From Prochlorococcus sp. RS04 (GTDB lineage: Bacteria; Cyanobacteriota; Cyanobacteriia; PCC-6307; Cyanobiaceae): a DNA stretch of 64,000 bases. The notes below the pieces were generated by a model. That model made no database searches, was not told where the DNA came from, and saw only the letters and a program-made list of their open reading frames with translations. The DNA lies in the NCBI RefSeq assembly GCF_001989455.1, contig NZ_CP018346.1, forward strand, positions 62,001 to 126,000. The letters are read 5' to 3'. The position numbers were made by a program, and so were the translations under genes. Of the stretch, positions 1 to 10,036 are shown in pieces. How positions within the stretch are numbered: position 1 is the first letter of the stretch; the number at the start of each line of letters is the position of its first letter.

Positions 1-2
1 AC

Positions 3-437
3 CTAGGTTTATTTGATCATAAACATAAGAATATTGGTGATTCTTCTAAAGAAGGATTGCAAAAAATGTGTACAGAAATACTTTCAAGTGTTTTAAGAGG
101 TCTCATGGAACATCAAGCCGAAACATTAACTAGCACTCAACTAGCAACTTTAGAAGTTCTCTACAAAAGAGTTGGAGAAGATCGGGTAAAACAATTTGGA
201 TTAGATTCAGCAGTTAACCAACTTCCATATGATAGGCACGAAGAAGAATTATCCGTACAAAAGTTTGCGAAACTATTAAGACCTGCTACAGAAGATTATC
301 TGGCTTGTCCTACTACACTTCAATTACCAAGTTGGTCAAGAGTTCTATCTTGTGAGAATAAACTGCAAGAAGATTTAGCTATTGCAGGGTCAAAAGACAT
401 ACAGATAAGTGAAAAAGAATTAATTAAAAACTTCTAA
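3..437 (+). CDS. C-terminal part of an unrecognised protein (cut by left edge)
   Basis: The reading frame is open from the left edge, so only the last 144 residues are visible; a TTG and an ATG near position 57-66 are probably internal codons rather than starts. I do not recognise the family. The visible part is soluble, has two Cys-containing segments near the C-terminus, and shows no membrane segment or obvious catalytic motif. It converges on ureC: the stop codons of the two genes overlap, leaving no room for a terminator. Function is not inferred. Confidence 0.75.
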   Translation, partial: LGLFDHKHKNIGDSSKEGLQKMCTEILSSVLRGLMEHQAETLTSTQLATLEVLYKRVGEDRVKQFGLDSAVNQLPYDRHEEELSVQKFAKLLRPATEDYLACPTTLQLPSWSRVLSCENKLQEDLAIAGSKDIQISEKELIKNF

Positions 438-2143
438 AGCAAAAAATACCTCTGAGCCATTGGGACTTCATCAAGGGGTTCACAAGTAAGAAGTTCTCCA
501 TCAGAAAAAACTTCATAAGTTTGAGGATCAACCGAAATATTTGGTAGTTTACTATTAAGTTTTAAATTTGATTTATTGATATTTCTGGTATTTTCTACTG
601 CAATACATTTCTTTTGTAAGCCTAATTTATGCGGAATATTTTGTTCAATTGAATTTTTACTTAAAAAGGTAAAAGAACTCTTAATTAGAGATTGGCCGAA
701 ACTTGCAAACATAGGTCGACCATGTACAGGACCTGGAGTAGGAATTGAAGCATTTGCATCACCCATTTGGGACCAAACTATAGATCCTCCTTTAACAACT
801 AATTCAGGCTTTACTGCAAAAAAGGAAGGTTTCCACAACGCCAAATCCGCAATTTTACCCTTTTCTATAGACCCAACATGTTTATCAATACCATGAGCTA
901 TTGCAGGATTAATTGTGACTTTAGAAATATATCTCTTTACTCGATAATTATCGTTTCTATCTGAATCCTGCGATAGCGGGCCCCTTTGGACTTTCATTTT
1001 ATGTGCGGTTTGAAAAGTTCTTGTAATCACTTCACCAACTCTTCCCATAGCTTGAGAATCACTAGCAATAATTGAAAAGGCACCTACATCATGCAAGATA
1101 TCCTCAGCTGCAATAGTCTCTCTTCTGATCCTTGATTCAGCAAATGCAATGTCTTCTGGGATTTTAGAATCTAAATGATGACAAACCATTAACATGTCAA
1201 GATGTTCTTCTAATGTGTTCCTTGTATAAGGTCTTGTTGGATTTGTGCTACTTGGAAGAACATTTTTTTCTCCACAGATTTTAATAATATCTGGAGCATG
1301 ACCTCCACCTGCTCCTTCGGTATGAAAAGTATGAATAGTTCTTCCTGCAATAGCGTTGATGGTATCTTCAACAAAGCCTGCCTCATTCAAAGTATCAGTA
1401 TGAATACATACTTGTACGTCAAACTTATCTGCAACATTTAGACAGGAATTTATTGTAGAAGGAGTGGTTCCCCAATCCTCATGAAGCTTCAATCCACATG
1501 CACCAGCTTCAACCTGATCAATAAGATTGCTCTCGTTTGTTGAGTTTCCTTTTCCAAAAAAACCTAAATTCATAGGAAATGCTTCTGCAGATTGAAGCAT
1601 TCTTGCAATGTGAAAAGAACCCGGAGTACAAGTAGTAGCATTTGTGCCAGTTGCAGGTCCAGTTCCTCCTCCCAACATGGTTGTAATTCCAGAGGCTAGT
1701 GCTGTCTCAATTTGTTGGGGACAGATAAAGTGAATATGGGTATCTATTGAACCTGCAGTAAGAATATGCCCCTCTCCAGCTATTACTTCTGTTGATGCAC
1801 CAATAACAATATCAATATTATCCTGGATATCAGGATTGCCAGCCTTACCAATTTCAAAAATCATTCCATCTTTTATACCCACATCAGCCTTAATTATTCC
1901 CCACCAATCTACGATCAAAGCATTTGTTATTACGGTATCTACAGCCCCATCAGCCCTTTTTACTTGAGACTGTCCCATCCCATCTCGAATAACTTTACCT
2001 CCACCAAATTTAACTTCATCTCCGTATGTAGTTAAATCCTTTTCTACTTCAATAAAAAGTTCAGTATCAGCGAGCCTTACTCTATCTCCTGTGGTAGGTC
2101 CGTAAGTTTGAGCATAAGTTTTTCTATCAATTTTATAAGACAT
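434..2143 (-). CDS. ureC: Urease alpha subunit (catalytic, nickel-binding)
   Basis: Catalytic subunit of cytosolic urease, which splits urea into ammonia and carbamate. The full active site is visible: the Ni-binding His pair at 136 and 138 (THIHF), the lysine that becomes carbamylated (K219 in GLKLHEDWG), His248 and His274, and the mobile-flap histidine at 322 (MVCHHLD), with the distal Ni-binding Asp in a SDSQAMGR segment. All are offset by +2 from the well-studied Klebsiella enzyme. Length 569 aa is normal. It is the last gene of the minus-strand group ureA-ureB-ureC, separated from ureB by 4 bases. Confidence 0.99.
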   Translation of the reverse strand: MSYKIDRKTYAQTYGPTTGDRVRLADTELFIEVEKDLTTYGDEVKFGGGKVIRDGMGQSQVKRADGAVDTVITNALIVDWWGIIKADVGIKDGMIFEIGKAGNPDIQDNIDIVIGASTEVIAGEGHILTAGSIDTHIHFICPQQIETALASGITTMLGGGTGPATGTNATTCTPGSFHIARMLQSAEAFPMNLGFFGKGNSTNESNLIDQVEAGACGLKLHEDWGTTPSTINSCLNVADKFDVQVCIHTDTLNEAGFVEDTINAIAGRTIHTFHTEGAGGGHAPDIIKICGEKNVLPSSTNPTRPYTRNTLEEHLDMLMVCHHLDSKIPEDIAFAESRIRRETIAAEDILHDVGAFSIIASDSQAMGRVGEVITRTFQTAHKMKVQRGPLSQDSDRNDNYRVKRYISKVTINPAIAHGIDKHVGSIEKGKIADLALWKPSFFAVKPELVVKGGSIVWSQMGDANASIPTPGPVHGRPMFASFGQSLIKSSFTFLSKNSIEQNIPHKLGLQKKCIAVENTRNINKSNLKLNSKLPNISVDPQTYEVFSDGELLTCEPLDEVPMAQRYFLL

Positions 2144-2147
2144 AATT

Positions 2148-2468
2148 TTAACTATTTAAAGAACCATTAACTAATGAATTAAAACCATATACATTTCTTA
2201 AACCTGAAAATGGCACTAATTTGACATCTGTTATATCACCCGGTTCGAATCTAATTGCTGTTCCTGCAGGAATGTCAAGACGCATACCTTTTGTTATTTC
2301 TCGATCAAAAATTAAAGCCTTGTTTGCTTCATAAAAATGGAAATGAGATCCAACTTGCACAGGTCTATCTCCAGAATTAGAAACCGTTACTGTTTTAACA
2401 TGCTTACTAAGATTTAGTACGATTTCACCTTCTTCAGGAATTATTTCGCCAGGAATTAAATTACTCAT
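2148..2468 (-). CDS. ureB: Urease beta subunit
   Basis: Structural subunit of urease, 106 aa, with the family's N-terminal [16 protein letters not shown] segment and the [11 protein letters not shown] core that packs against UreC. It lies between ureA (2-base gap) and ureC (4-base gap), so the three structural subunits are surely co-transcribed and probably translationally coupled. Separate beta and gamma genes are the usual bacterial arrangement; there is no fusion. Confidence 0.98.
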   Translation of the reverse strand: MSNLIPGEIIPEEGEIVLNLSKHVKTVTVSNSGDRPVQVGSHFHFYEANKALIFDREITKGMRLDIPAGTAIRFEPGDITDVKLVPFSGLRNVYGFNSLVNGSLNS

Positions 2469-2470
2469 AA

Positions 2471-2773
2471 CTAATTAATCGGATTGTGAATAGTAACTAA
2501 TTTAGTCCCATCGGTGAAAACCGCTTCTATTTGAACTTCATCAACCATTTCAGGAATGCCCTCCATAACTTGTGATTTTGAAAGCCAGGTAGTTCCCTCT
2601 GACATTAATTGACTTACACTTTTACCATCTCGTGCTCCTTCAAGAACTTGAAAACTTAAAAAAGCAATTGTTTCAGGATAATTAAGCTTAAGACCTCGAC
2701 TGAGTCTTCTTTCAGCTAAGAGCGCAGCAGAAAAAATCAATAATTTATCCTTTTCTTGAGGTGAAAGATGCAT
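2471..2773 (-). CDS. ureA: Urease gamma subunit
   Basis: Structural subunit of urease, 100 aa, the standard length. The start [10 protein letters not shown] and the block around [19 protein letters not shown] are typical of UreA. First of the three structural subunit genes on the minus strand, 50 bases downstream of ureD, so likely in one ureD-A-B-C transcript. Confidence 0.98.
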   Translation of the reverse strand: MHLSPQEKDKLLIFSAALLAERRLSRGLKLNYPETIAFLSFQVLEGARDGKSVSQLMSEGTTWLSKSQVMEGIPEMVDEVQIEAVFTDGTKLVTIHNPIN

Positions 2774-2823
2774 AATAAAAAATTAATCTATAAATTATTA
2801 AAAAAGGTTCTTTCTGAACATAA

Positions 2824-3726
2824 TTAATAATTCATAGAATCTTGTAAAGGCCATACACCTTGATATTTTGGCTCACAAAATCCACAAACAGACCTGATTT
2901 GTTTCCAAATACAAAAAAAACATTTTCTAGCATCTTGAGAAGAACTTCCTAGGAATCGTACAGAGATTCCATTTTCAAGGATTCCAATAGATAAATTATT
3001 ATTAGTTTCATTGAAAATCTTTTTTATGTTTCCTACCAGATTATTTATTTTTGACTTGGAGAAATCTTTTTCGCAAATCCAAATTAATGATCCAAAAACG
3101 GGCATATAATCCATGCCTGACTTGGCCACAAAACTTGCCTTAGATAATTCAATCTGATCAACATATTCCCAATCATCAAGTAAATCATTATTTCTCATAA
3201 TTTCTAATTTAGACCTGAAAACTCCACTCTCAATAGATTCTCCGGATGAAGATCTTCCAAGTCTTATTAAATCAGTAAATAAAAAACTTGAAGTTTCTGA
3301 AATAGATACTTTAAAAATTTGCTCATACAAACCATTTGCAAAGATGATTGTTTCTTGGGGAAGAAACTCTAAATGAGAATTGTCAAGAATGTTTATGAGA
3401 TTCTTTTGCTTTGAAAAACTTCCTTTTGGATTGATTTTAGATCTTCCAACTGTTCCATATACTTTTTGAGCTGAAGAAGTAGTCAATAAAACCTTAGAGT
3501 TTTTTTCAAGATTTACCTCAAAATCGAGTAAATCACCTCCAACCAATCCCCCTGCAGTATGGAGAACAGGCAAAATGCATCTTCCCTCTTGATCATGAGT
3601 AGACTTTAACAACTTATAAGGAGAAGTTGATTTAGATTTAAAGATTGTTTTATCAGCATTTCCTAAACTTGCTTTATTATTGAAAAAATTTAAGAAACAA
3701 TTACCTTCCCATGAAGTTTTAATCAT
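2824..3726 (-). CDS. ureD: Urease accessory protein UreD (UreH)
   Basis: Scaffold protein that binds apo-urease and recruits UreF and UreG for nickel insertion. It is 300 aa, with the conserved block [16 protein letters not shown] near residues 56-71 and a [11 protein letters not shown] segment after it. It is the first gene of the minus-strand ureDABC group and is divergent from ureE with only 42 bases between the start codons, so both promoters must sit in or overlap that short gap. Confidence 0.95.
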   Translation of the reverse strand: MIKTSWEGNCFLNFFNNKASLGNADKTIFKSKSTSPYKLLKSTHDQEGRCILPVLHTAGGLVGGDLLDFEVNLEKNSKVLLTTSSAQKVYGTVGRSKINPKGSFSKQKNLINILDNSHLEFLPQETIIFANGLYEQIFKVSISETSSFLFTDLIRLGRSSSGESIESGVFRSKLEIMRNNDLLDDWEYVDQIELSKASFVAKSGMDYMPVFGSLIWICEKDFSKSKINNLVGNIKKIFNETNNNLSIGILENGISVRFLGSSSQDARKCFFCIWKQIRSVCGFCEPKYQGVWPLQDSMNY

Positions 3727-3768
3727 AAATTGTTTTCTTTAATTACTAAATTAAAGTAACCAAAAATT

Positions 3769-4224
3769 TTGATTATGAGAATGAATAAACAAATTGTTGT
3801 AACTGATTGGATTAAGGAGAAACCGAAATTAGGTTCATTTTTAAAACTTACTCTAAGTTCAGATGAAAGAAGAATCTTAAGAGGTAAAAGAATAACTGAT
3901 TGTGATCAAGAAATAATTTTACAATTACCTAGAAAGGGCAAATTAAATGATGGAGATATTCTTTCAACTAATGAGTCCAATTTCTATGTAGAGATAATTG
4001 CCAAAACAGAAGATTTAATTGAAATAAGTTCAAATTCTAAAATTGAGCTAATTAAAACTGCCTATCATCTCGGAAATAGGCACGTGGAAGTAGAAATCAG
4101 CGAAGGCATTCTTCTAACAAAAAGTGATTATGTTATTAAAAATATGGTTCTAAACTTTAAGGTTGATGTTAAAAATACGAAAAAAAAGTTTTTCCCAGAA
4201 AGAGGTGCCCATAGTCATGAGTAA
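3769..4224 (+). CDS. ureE: Urease accessory protein UreE (nickel chaperone)
   Basis: Delivers nickel to the urease activation complex. The C-terminal domain carries the metal-binding histidine in GNRHVEVEI and the protein ends in a short His-containing tail (AHSHE) rather than the long His-rich tail of enteric UreE. The annotated start is TTG at 3769; ATG codons at 3775 and 3781 are equally plausible and shorten the protein by two or four residues. The 3' end overlaps ureF by 8 bases, indicating translational coupling. Confidence 0.95.
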   Translation: MIMRMNKQIVVTDWIKEKPKLGSFLKLTLSSDERRILRGKRITDCDQEIILQLPRKGKLNDGDILSTNESNFYVEIIAKTEDLIEISSNSKIELIKTAYHLGNRHVEVEISEGILLTKSDYVIKNMVLNFKVDVKNTKKKFFPERGAHSHE

Positions 4225-4903
4225 AAGTCACTTATTAAAATATTTATTAATAAGTCCTAACTTACCAGTCGGAGGATTTTGTTATTCGGAGGGAATGGAG
4301 AGTTATCTTCAAAATAAAAATTTAACAGATTCAAATTCTGTAAAAGACTTAATCTTAAGTGAACTAAAAATTGGTCAGATAAGACTCGATGCAAGACTTT
4401 TACTAGATTTTTTTGATATTTTCAATGAGATAAACTGCCGCAAAGATTTAAATGGTAATTTGCAAAAGCTAATAAGTTTGGATAAATGGATCCTCTCATC
4501 AAAGGACTCTCTCGAAATGAGAGAACAACAAATTCAAATGGCAAAATCACTCTTTGAGTTAACCAAAGAATTTGGATTTGAATATCCATATGAAAATGAT
4601 AAAAAAAACTCCTGGTCATTAGCATGGAGTTGGGCTTGTTATTGTTTTGAAATTACCAAGTTAGAAATGGTTGAGAATTTTTTCTATGCGTGGAGTGCGA
4701 ATCAACTTAATGCTGCATTGAGAATTATTCCTATTGGGTCAACAAAAGCACAATTAATTCAGAGAGACTTATTAGAAACAATTTCAAAAGTTTCTAAAGA
4801 AATTATGGACAAAGAAATTGATGACATCTATTTTGGCAATGTAGGTTTAGCTATGGCACAACAAAATCATAATGATCTTTATACAAAACTTTTTAGAAAT
4901 TAA
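4217..4903 (+). CDS. ureF: Urease accessory protein UreF
   Basis: Part of the UreD-UreF-UreG activation complex and a regulator of the UreG GTPase. I chose the ATG at 4217 (MSKSHLLKYLL), giving 228 aa, because the frame upstream of it simply overlaps ureE and the family starts close to the segment LLISPNLPVGGFCYSEG, seen here at residues 9-25. The ATG lies 8 bases inside ureE and the gene ends 3 bases before ureG. Confidence 0.95.
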   Translation: MSKSHLLKYLLISPNLPVGGFCYSEGMESYLQNKNLTDSNSVKDLILSELKIGQIRLDARLLLDFFDIFNEINCRKDLNGNLQKLISLDKWILSSKDSLEMREQQIQMAKSLFELTKEFGFEYPYENDKKNSWSLAWSWACYCFEITKLEMVENFFYAWSANQLNAALRIIPIGSTKAQLIQRDLLETISKVSKEIMDKEIDDIYFGNVGLAMAQQNHNDLYTKLFRN

Positions 4904-4906
4904 TTT

Positions 4907-5518
4907 ATGAGCAGCAAATTGAGAGTAGGCGTTGCTGGGCCTGTAGGTTCAGGAAAAACTGCATTAGTAGAGACTCTATGCTTAAGAATGAAAAAAACTC
5001 ATGAGATAGCTGTTGTCACCAATGATATCTACACTAAAGAAGATGCTAACTTTCTTATAAATAAAAAAGTTTTAGAGGAAGGAAGGATTATTGGTGTAGA
5101 AACTGGAGGTTGTCCTCATACAGCGATAAGAGAGGATTGTTCATTAAATAAAAATGCAGTTTTAGATTTAGAAAATAAATATAATCCTTTAGATTTTGTT
5201 TTTGTAGAAAGTGGAGGTGACAATTTAGCATCTAGTTTTAGTCCAGAACTTGTAGATTTATCAATATATGTAATTGATGTATCTGCCGGAGACAAAATTC
5301 CTAGAAAAGGGGGACCAGGGATAACAAGGTCTGATTTATTATTAATAAACAAAATTGACTTAGCAGATAAAGTTGGTGCAGATCTAAATATTATGAAAAG
5401 TGATACTGAATTCATGAGAAAAGGGAAACCTTGGTTTTTTACTAACCTAAGTAGCGGCATAGGAGTTGAAGAAATAACTCAATTTTTAGAATCACATATA
5501 CCCAACAATCGAAACTAG
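4907..5518 (+). CDS. ureG: Urease accessory protein UreG (GTPase)
   Basis: SIMIBI-class GTPase that powers nickel transfer into urease. Visible are the P-loop GPVGSGKT at residues 11-18, the nickel-binding Cys-Pro-His motif at 69-71, the ESGGDN switch segment, and the NKIDLAD guanine-specificity motif. Length 203 aa is standard. It closes the plus-strand ureEFG group and is followed by the urtA promoter region. Confidence 0.98.
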   Translation: MSSKLRVGVAGPVGSGKTALVETLCLRMKKTHEIAVVTNDIYTKEDANFLINKKVLEEGRIIGVETGGCPHTAIREDCSLNKNAVLDLENKYNPLDFVFVESGGDNLASSFSPELVDLSIYVIDVSAGDKIPRKGGPGITRSDLLLINKIDLADKVGADLNIMKSDTEFMRKGKPWFFTNLSSGIGVEEITQFLESHIPNNRN

Positions 5519-5556
5519 AAAAATGTCCATTCCTAATATATTGGATTCAACAAAAA

Positions 5557-5598
5557 GTTACGACTGATACAAAACGAATCCTCACTCGTTAATAACTT
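5557..5598 (+). promoter_or_regulatory. NtcA-type activator site and -10 box upstream of urtA
   Basis: GTT-N8-TAC at 5557-5570 matches the NtcA consensus GTA-N8-TAC at five of six fixed positions. It is followed after exactly 22 bases by TAACTT at 5593-5598, which fits the TAN3T -10 box of NtcA class II promoters in cyanobacteria. urtA starts 48 bases further on. The spacing is the strongest argument; the site itself is inferred, not demonstrated. Confidence 0.65.
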
Positions 5599-5646
5599 TT
5601 ACTTTATCCCCCTAATGAGGGTCAATTACCTAATTTATCCTAATTC

Positions 5647-6924
5647 ATGAGAATTTCAAGGCGTATTTTGGCAGGTTTAGCTACTGCCTCACTTGCGGTC
5701 ACCGCAACTTCCTGTGGTGGAGGCGGAACCTCCGGAAGTTTCGATGACACTGTAACCGTTGGTATTTTGCATTCGTTATCCGGAACAATGGCTATTTCAG
5801 AATCAACTCTTGTTGATACAGAAAAAATGGCTATTGAAGAGATAAATGCTGCTGGTGGGGTTAAAGTTGGCGGCAAAAGCTACAAAATAGAATACATAGT
5901 TGAAGATGGTGCATCTGACTGGCCAACTTTTGCTGAAAAATCAAAAAAACTTATCGACCAAGACGGAGTTCCTGTCGTATTTGGTGGATGGACATCTGCA
6001 AGTAGAAAGGCAATGTTACCTGTCTACGAATCAAAAGATGCGTTCCTCTACTACCCAATCCAATATGAAGCTCAAGAATGTTCTAACAACATTTTCTATA
6101 CAGGAGCCACACCAAACCAACAATCGGAACCCGCTACAGATTTCATGTATAAGCGTTCCCCTGCAGCTGGTGGAGATTTCTTCCTTGTAGGTTCTGATTA
6201 TGTTTTCCCAAGAACTTCAAACACAATCACAAAAGCTCAAGTAAAACAGTTAGGCGGTAAAGTAGTTGGAGAAGACTACCTTCCATTAGGAAATACTGAA
6301 GTTGCTCCAATTATTTCAAAAATCAAAAAAGCTTTACCAGATGGTGGAATAATCATTAATACTCTTAATGGTGACCAAAACGTTGCATTCTTCAAACAGA
6401 TTCAAGACGCAGGTATTACACCTTCAAGTGGTTACTACGTAATGAACTATTCAATTGCTGAAGAAGAGATTAGTACAATTGGTCCTGAGTTTCTTGAAGG
6501 TCACTACGGTGCTTGGAACTACATGATGTCAATTGATACTCCTGCATCTAAGAAATTTGCTGCAAGTTTCAAGAAAAGATGGGGAGCAGATCGTGTTGTA
6601 GCTGACCCTCAAGAATCTGCATATAACATGGTTTACTTATGGAAACAGGCAGTAGAAGATGCTGGCACATTTGACGACAACGCAGTAAGGGAAGCCCTTG
6701 TTGGACAAAAGTTTGATGCTCCACAAGGTCCTGTTGAAGTTATGCCTAATCACCACTTATCTCAAACAGTAAGAATTGGGGAGATTAATGCAGAGGGTGG
6801 ATTTACAATCCTTGAAGAGACAGGAGTTGTTCTTCCTCAAGCATGGAACCAAAAGCATCCAAGTTCAAAAGGATTTGCATGCGATTGGACAGATCCTTCC
6901 AAAGGAGAAAAGTATAAGCTTTAA
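5647..6924 (+). CDS. urtA: Urea ABC transporter, substrate-binding protein
   Basis: Periplasmic urea-binding lipoprotein of the high-affinity urea permease. The N-terminus has two arginines, a short hydrophobic segment and a Cys at residue 23 (ATSC followed by a Gly run), consistent with a lipoprotein signal, although the lipobox is not ideal. The mature part begins with the family's TVTVGILHSLSGTMAISE block and is a Leu/Ile/Val-binding-type fold; 425 aa total. G+C is visibly higher than in neighbours, as expected for a very highly expressed gene. First gene of urtABCDE, under a probable NtcA promoter. Confidence 0.98.
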   Translation: MRISRRILAGLATASLAVTATSCGGGGTSGSFDDTVTVGILHSLSGTMAISESTLVDTEKMAIEEINAAGGVKVGGKSYKIEYIVEDGASDWPTFAEKSKKLIDQDGVPVVFGGWTSASRKAMLPVYESKDAFLYYPIQYEAQECSNNIFYTGATPNQQSEPATDFMYKRSPAAGGDFFLVGSDYVFPRTSNTITKAQVKQLGGKVVGEDYLPLGNTEVAPIISKIKKALPDGGIIINTLNGDQNVAFFKQIQDAGITPSSGYYVMNYSIAEEEISTIGPEFLEGHYGAWNYMMSIDTPASKKFAASFKKRWGADRVVADPQESAYNMVYLWKQAVEDAGTFDDNAVREALVGQKFDAPQGPVEVMPNHHLSQTVRIGEINAEGGFTILEETGVVLPQAWNQKHPSSKGFACDWTDPSKGEKYKL

Positions 6925-6945
6925 TCTAATTAAAACCTATACTTC

Positions 6946-6979
6946 AAAATAAAAGGAGGTTAAGGCCTCCTTTTATTTT
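6946..6979 (+). terminator. Strong hairpin between urtA and urtB (attenuator-like)
   Basis: A perfect 14-base-pair inverted repeat, with left arm 6946-6959 and right arm 6966-6979 around a 6-base loop. The lower stem is A/T and the right arm ends in a T-rich run, as in an intrinsic terminator. It lies inside the transporter operon, 21 bases after the urtA stop and 28 bases before urtB, so partial termination would make urtA mRNA more abundant than the rest. Confidence 0.75.
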
Positions 6980-7007
6980 ATATAATCAAATATTTTCTTT
7001 TTCTAAA

Positions 7008-8162
7008 TTGGAGTTACTTCTCGATAGTCTTTTTAATGGTGTTGCAATCGGATCTGTACTACTTGTTGCTGCATTAGGTCTAGCAATTGTTTTTGGTCTT
7101 ATGGGTGTAATAAATCTTGCCCATGGAGAACTTATGATGCTTGGGGCTTACACAACATACGTAACACAATTAATTTTCAAATTACCTATATTAAAACCTT
7201 TCTACAATTCATACATAATAGTTTCTATTTTCCTTGCTTTTATTGTTAGTGGAGTAGTAGGTATTCTCCTCGAAAAAACTATAATTAGAAAGCTTTATGG
7301 AAGTCCACTAGAAACACTTCTCGCAACTTGGGGGGTAAGCTTAATTCTTCAACAATTTGTCAGAAGTGTACCTTTAGCTTATGGGACCGGCCTGGTTATA
7401 AGTCTCTTAATTGGTTTATTCTTACCAACATCATTCCCTTCAAAAATTAAAGAATCAATAAATTTCAAATATTTTAAATTTAGTTCTTGGCTATTTGCTG
7501 CTTTAATTGGGGTCCTGACAGGTAGCGTAATCTCATCTTCTGTCAGCAAACTTAGTAGAGCAAGCGCTCGAAATGTTGATGTGACAGCACCCTCATGGAT
7601 GAGAGGTCAAGTAGAAATTATAGGCACTGCATTTCCTAAAACAAGATTAATGATAATTGTCATTACTCTAATCTCTGTAATAGCAATAACATTATTTCTT
7701 AATCAAAGTGCTTGGGGGATGCGTATAAGAGCAGTTACTCAGAACCGACAAATGAGTGATTGTCTGGGTATATCTACTGAAAAAGTGGATATTATTACTT
7801 TTGGAATTGGATCTGGCTTAGCAGGAGTTGCTGGGGTAGCAGTATCTCTTTTAGGTTCTGTAGGACCGAATGTTGGGGGAAACTATATTGTTGGTTGTTT
7901 TATGGTTGTAGTGCTGGGAGGAGTAGGAAATTTATTAGGAACAGTACTTGCTTCATTTGGAATAGGGATAATGACTGATTTAATTGGAGCTGGAAGGCTC
8001 TTATCAATATGGCCAGATATGCCTTTACCTTTATCAAACACGATTAACTTTTTTGCAACCACAAGTATGGCAAGAGTAATGATATTTGCACTAATTGTTA
8101 TATTCCTACAATTTAAACCTACAGGTTTATTTCCTCAAAAAGGAAGGATGGTTGAGAACTAA
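7008..8162 (+). CDS. urtB: Urea ABC transporter, permease UrtB
   Basis: LivH-type inner-membrane permease, 384 aa, multi-spanning. The N-terminal block IGSVLLVAALGLAIVFG followed by GVINLAHGELMMLGAY is diagnostic of the branched-chain amino acid/urea permease family, and the cytoplasmic coupling loop near MSDCLGISTEKVD is visible. The start is TTG at 7008, the only initiation codon in the correct position. It overlaps urtC by one base. Confidence 0.97.
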   Translation: MELLLDSLFNGVAIGSVLLVAALGLAIVFGLMGVINLAHGELMMLGAYTTYVTQLIFKLPILKPFYNSYIIVSIFLAFIVSGVVGILLEKTIIRKLYGSPLETLLATWGVSLILQQFVRSVPLAYGTGLVISLLIGLFLPTSFPSKIKESINFKYFKFSSWLFAALIGVLTGSVISSSVSKLSRASARNVDVTAPSWMRGQVEIIGTAFPKTRLMIIVITLISVIAITLFLNQSAWGMRIRAVTQNRQMSDCLGISTEKVDIITFGIGSGLAGVAGVAVSLLGSVGPNVGGNYIVGCFMVVVLGGVGNLLGTVLASFGIGIMTDLIGAGRLLSIWPDMPLPLSNTINFFATTSMARVMIFALIVIFLQFKPTGLFPQKGRMVEN

Positions 8163-9292
8163 TGTCTTTAAGTAAAATTAAATTTGATAAAAAAATAGTA
8201 TTATCATTCTGGATAATTTTAATAGCCTTAATTATTGCAGCACCAGCTATACTCCCTGTATTTAGACTAAACCTTCTAGGTAGATACTTATCCTTATCCA
8301 TTGTCGCACTTGGTGTAGATCTCATCTGGGGATATACAGGTTTACTAAGTCTTGGACAAGGTATATTTTTTGCACTAGGTGGATATTGTGCAGCAATGTA
8401 TTTGCAAATAACCAGCTCCTCTGAATTTCCAAATAATATTCCTGAATTTTTTGCTTTATATGGTGTTGAAAAATTACCTTTTTTCTGGGAACCGTTTAGA
8501 TCGCCTGTTTTTACCTTCTTCTCTATCTGGATAATTCCAGCATTGGTTGCTGGTTTAATTGGATTTCTTGTTTTCAGAAATAGAATCAAAGGGGTTTATT
8601 TTTCTATACTTACTCAAGCTTCTCTTCTTGTATTCTTTAACTTCTTTAATGGACAACAAAAACTTATAAATGGAACAAATGGATTAAAAACAGATGTAAC
8701 AATACTATTTGGTCAGATGGTAGGCTCTGAGTCTATGCAAAGAATATTCTTTTGGATAACCGCCATACTAGTAATAGGAGCATGGTTTTTTGCAAAGTGG
8801 GTAGTTAAAGGAAGATTTGGAAATATCCTTATAGGAATACGAGATGATGAACCAAGAGTTAGGTTTACAGGATACAACCCAGTTATATTCAAGACGATAA
8901 TATTTTCTATTGCAGGAGGACTCGCAGGAATTTCAGGAGCTTTATATACCGTTCAGTCTGGAATAGTATCCCCTCAATTTATGACGGTTCCATTTTCTAT
9001 AGAAATGGTTATATGGGTTGCTGTTGGAGGAAGAGGAACTTTATTGGGAGCGATACTAGGAGCAGTTTTCATCAACTATGCAAAAAGTCTTGTAAGTGAA
9101 GCTTTACCTGCTAGTTGGATGTTTATTCAAGGAGGGTTATTTATATTGGTTGTAACAGCTCTGCCAGAAGGAGTTTTAGGATGGATTCAAGGAGATGGTC
9201 CTAGGAACCTTCTTCAAAGATTTGGTTTGAAAAGGAAGATTGAAACCTATCCAAGCTTAGAAGTTAATAATAAGGAGGGGAATAATGAATAA
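8162..9292 (+). CDS. urtC: Urea ABC transporter, permease UrtC
   Basis: LivM-type second permease, 376 aa. Conserved features are LSLGQGIFFALGGYCAAMY in an early membrane segment and the ATPase-coupling loop GIRDDEPRVRFTGYNP, followed by AGGLAGISGALY. Start and stop overlaps with urtB (1 base) and urtD (8 bases) show tight translational coupling. Confidence 0.97.
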   Translation: MSLSKIKFDKKIVLSFWIILIALIIAAPAILPVFRLNLLGRYLSLSIVALGVDLIWGYTGLLSLGQGIFFALGGYCAAMYLQITSSSEFPNNIPEFFALYGVEKLPFFWEPFRSPVFTFFSIWIIPALVAGLIGFLVFRNRIKGVYFSILTQASLLVFFNFFNGQQKLINGTNGLKTDVTILFGQMVGSESMQRIFFWITAILVIGAWFFAKWVVKGRFGNILIGIRDDEPRVRFTGYNPVIFKTIIFSIAGGLAGISGALYTVQSGIVSPQFMTVPFSIEMVIWVAVGGRGTLLGAILGAVFINYAKSLVSEALPASWMFIQGGLFILVVTALPEGVLGWIQGDGPRNLLQRFGLKRKIETYPSLEVNNKEGNNE

Positions 9293-10034
9293 TAAAGATC
9301 TTTTGAATTTAATAGATATTACTGTTAGTTTCGAGGGTTTTTTAGCTCTCAACAAACTTAATTTAAATTTGAAGAAAGGAGAATTAAGAGCTGTAATAGG
9401 ACCAAATGGCGCAGGTAAAACAACATTTCTTGATGTAATTACTGGAAAGGTTAAGCCAACAAATGGTGAGGTGATATTTAAAGGGAAATCATTAGTAGGT
9501 AGAAAGGAGCATAAAATAGCTAGACTTGGTGTTGGAAGAAAGTTCCAAAGTCCAAGAATCTTTGAAAATCTAACAGTTAAAGAAAATCTTGAAATATCGG
9601 TGACAACTCCCAAAAGTCCCTTAAACCTTATAAATAAAAGTATTAAGGATGAACAGCTTAATGAGATTGATCGTCTAATGAAGATTGTTAATTTAGCTCA
9701 AAAAGTTAATTCTAAAGCTGGATCTTTATCACATGGCCAAAAACAATGGCTCGAGATAGCCATGTTAGTAGGTCAGAAGCCAGATTTAATGTTAGTTGAT
9801 GAACCTGTTGCCGGTTTGACTGATGAAGAAACTGATCTTACAGCTGATTTATTAAAATCTTTATCGGGAGAAAATACAGTAGTGGTAATTGATCACGATA
9901 TGGAATTTATAAGAAGACTTGATAGCAATGTTTCAGTATTAAATCAGGGCACAGTATTATGTGAGGGAACGATGGAAACCATACAAAAAGACAAAAAAGT
10001 TATTGATGTTTATTTAGGAAGACCTGAGGACTAG
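9285..10034 (+). CDS. urtD: Urea ABC transporter, ATPase UrtD
   Basis: LivG-type ATP-binding subunit, 249 aa. Walker A GPNGAGKT is at residues 39-46, the signature is the variant LSHGQKQWLEIAM, and Walker B is LMLVDEPVAGL. The LSHGQ signature is characteristic of this subfamily. Starts 8 bases inside urtC; urtE follows after 2 bases. Confidence 0.97.
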   Translation: MNNKDLLNLIDITVSFEGFLALNKLNLNLKKGELRAVIGPNGAGKTTFLDVITGKVKPTNGEVIFKGKSLVGRKEHKIARLGVGRKFQSPRIFENLTVKENLEISVTTPKSPLNLINKSIKDEQLNEIDRLMKIVNLAQKVNSKAGSLSHGQKQWLEIAMLVGQKPDLMLVDEPVAGLTDEETDLTADLLKSLSGENTVVVIDHDMEFIRRLDSNVSVLNQGTVLCEGTMETIQKDKKVIDVYLGRPED

Positions 10035-10036
10035 TT

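Noticed and set aside
8119-8589. 156-residue frame antisense to urtC
   Set aside because: Lies wholly opposite a clear permease gene; shadow of its hydrophobic codons.
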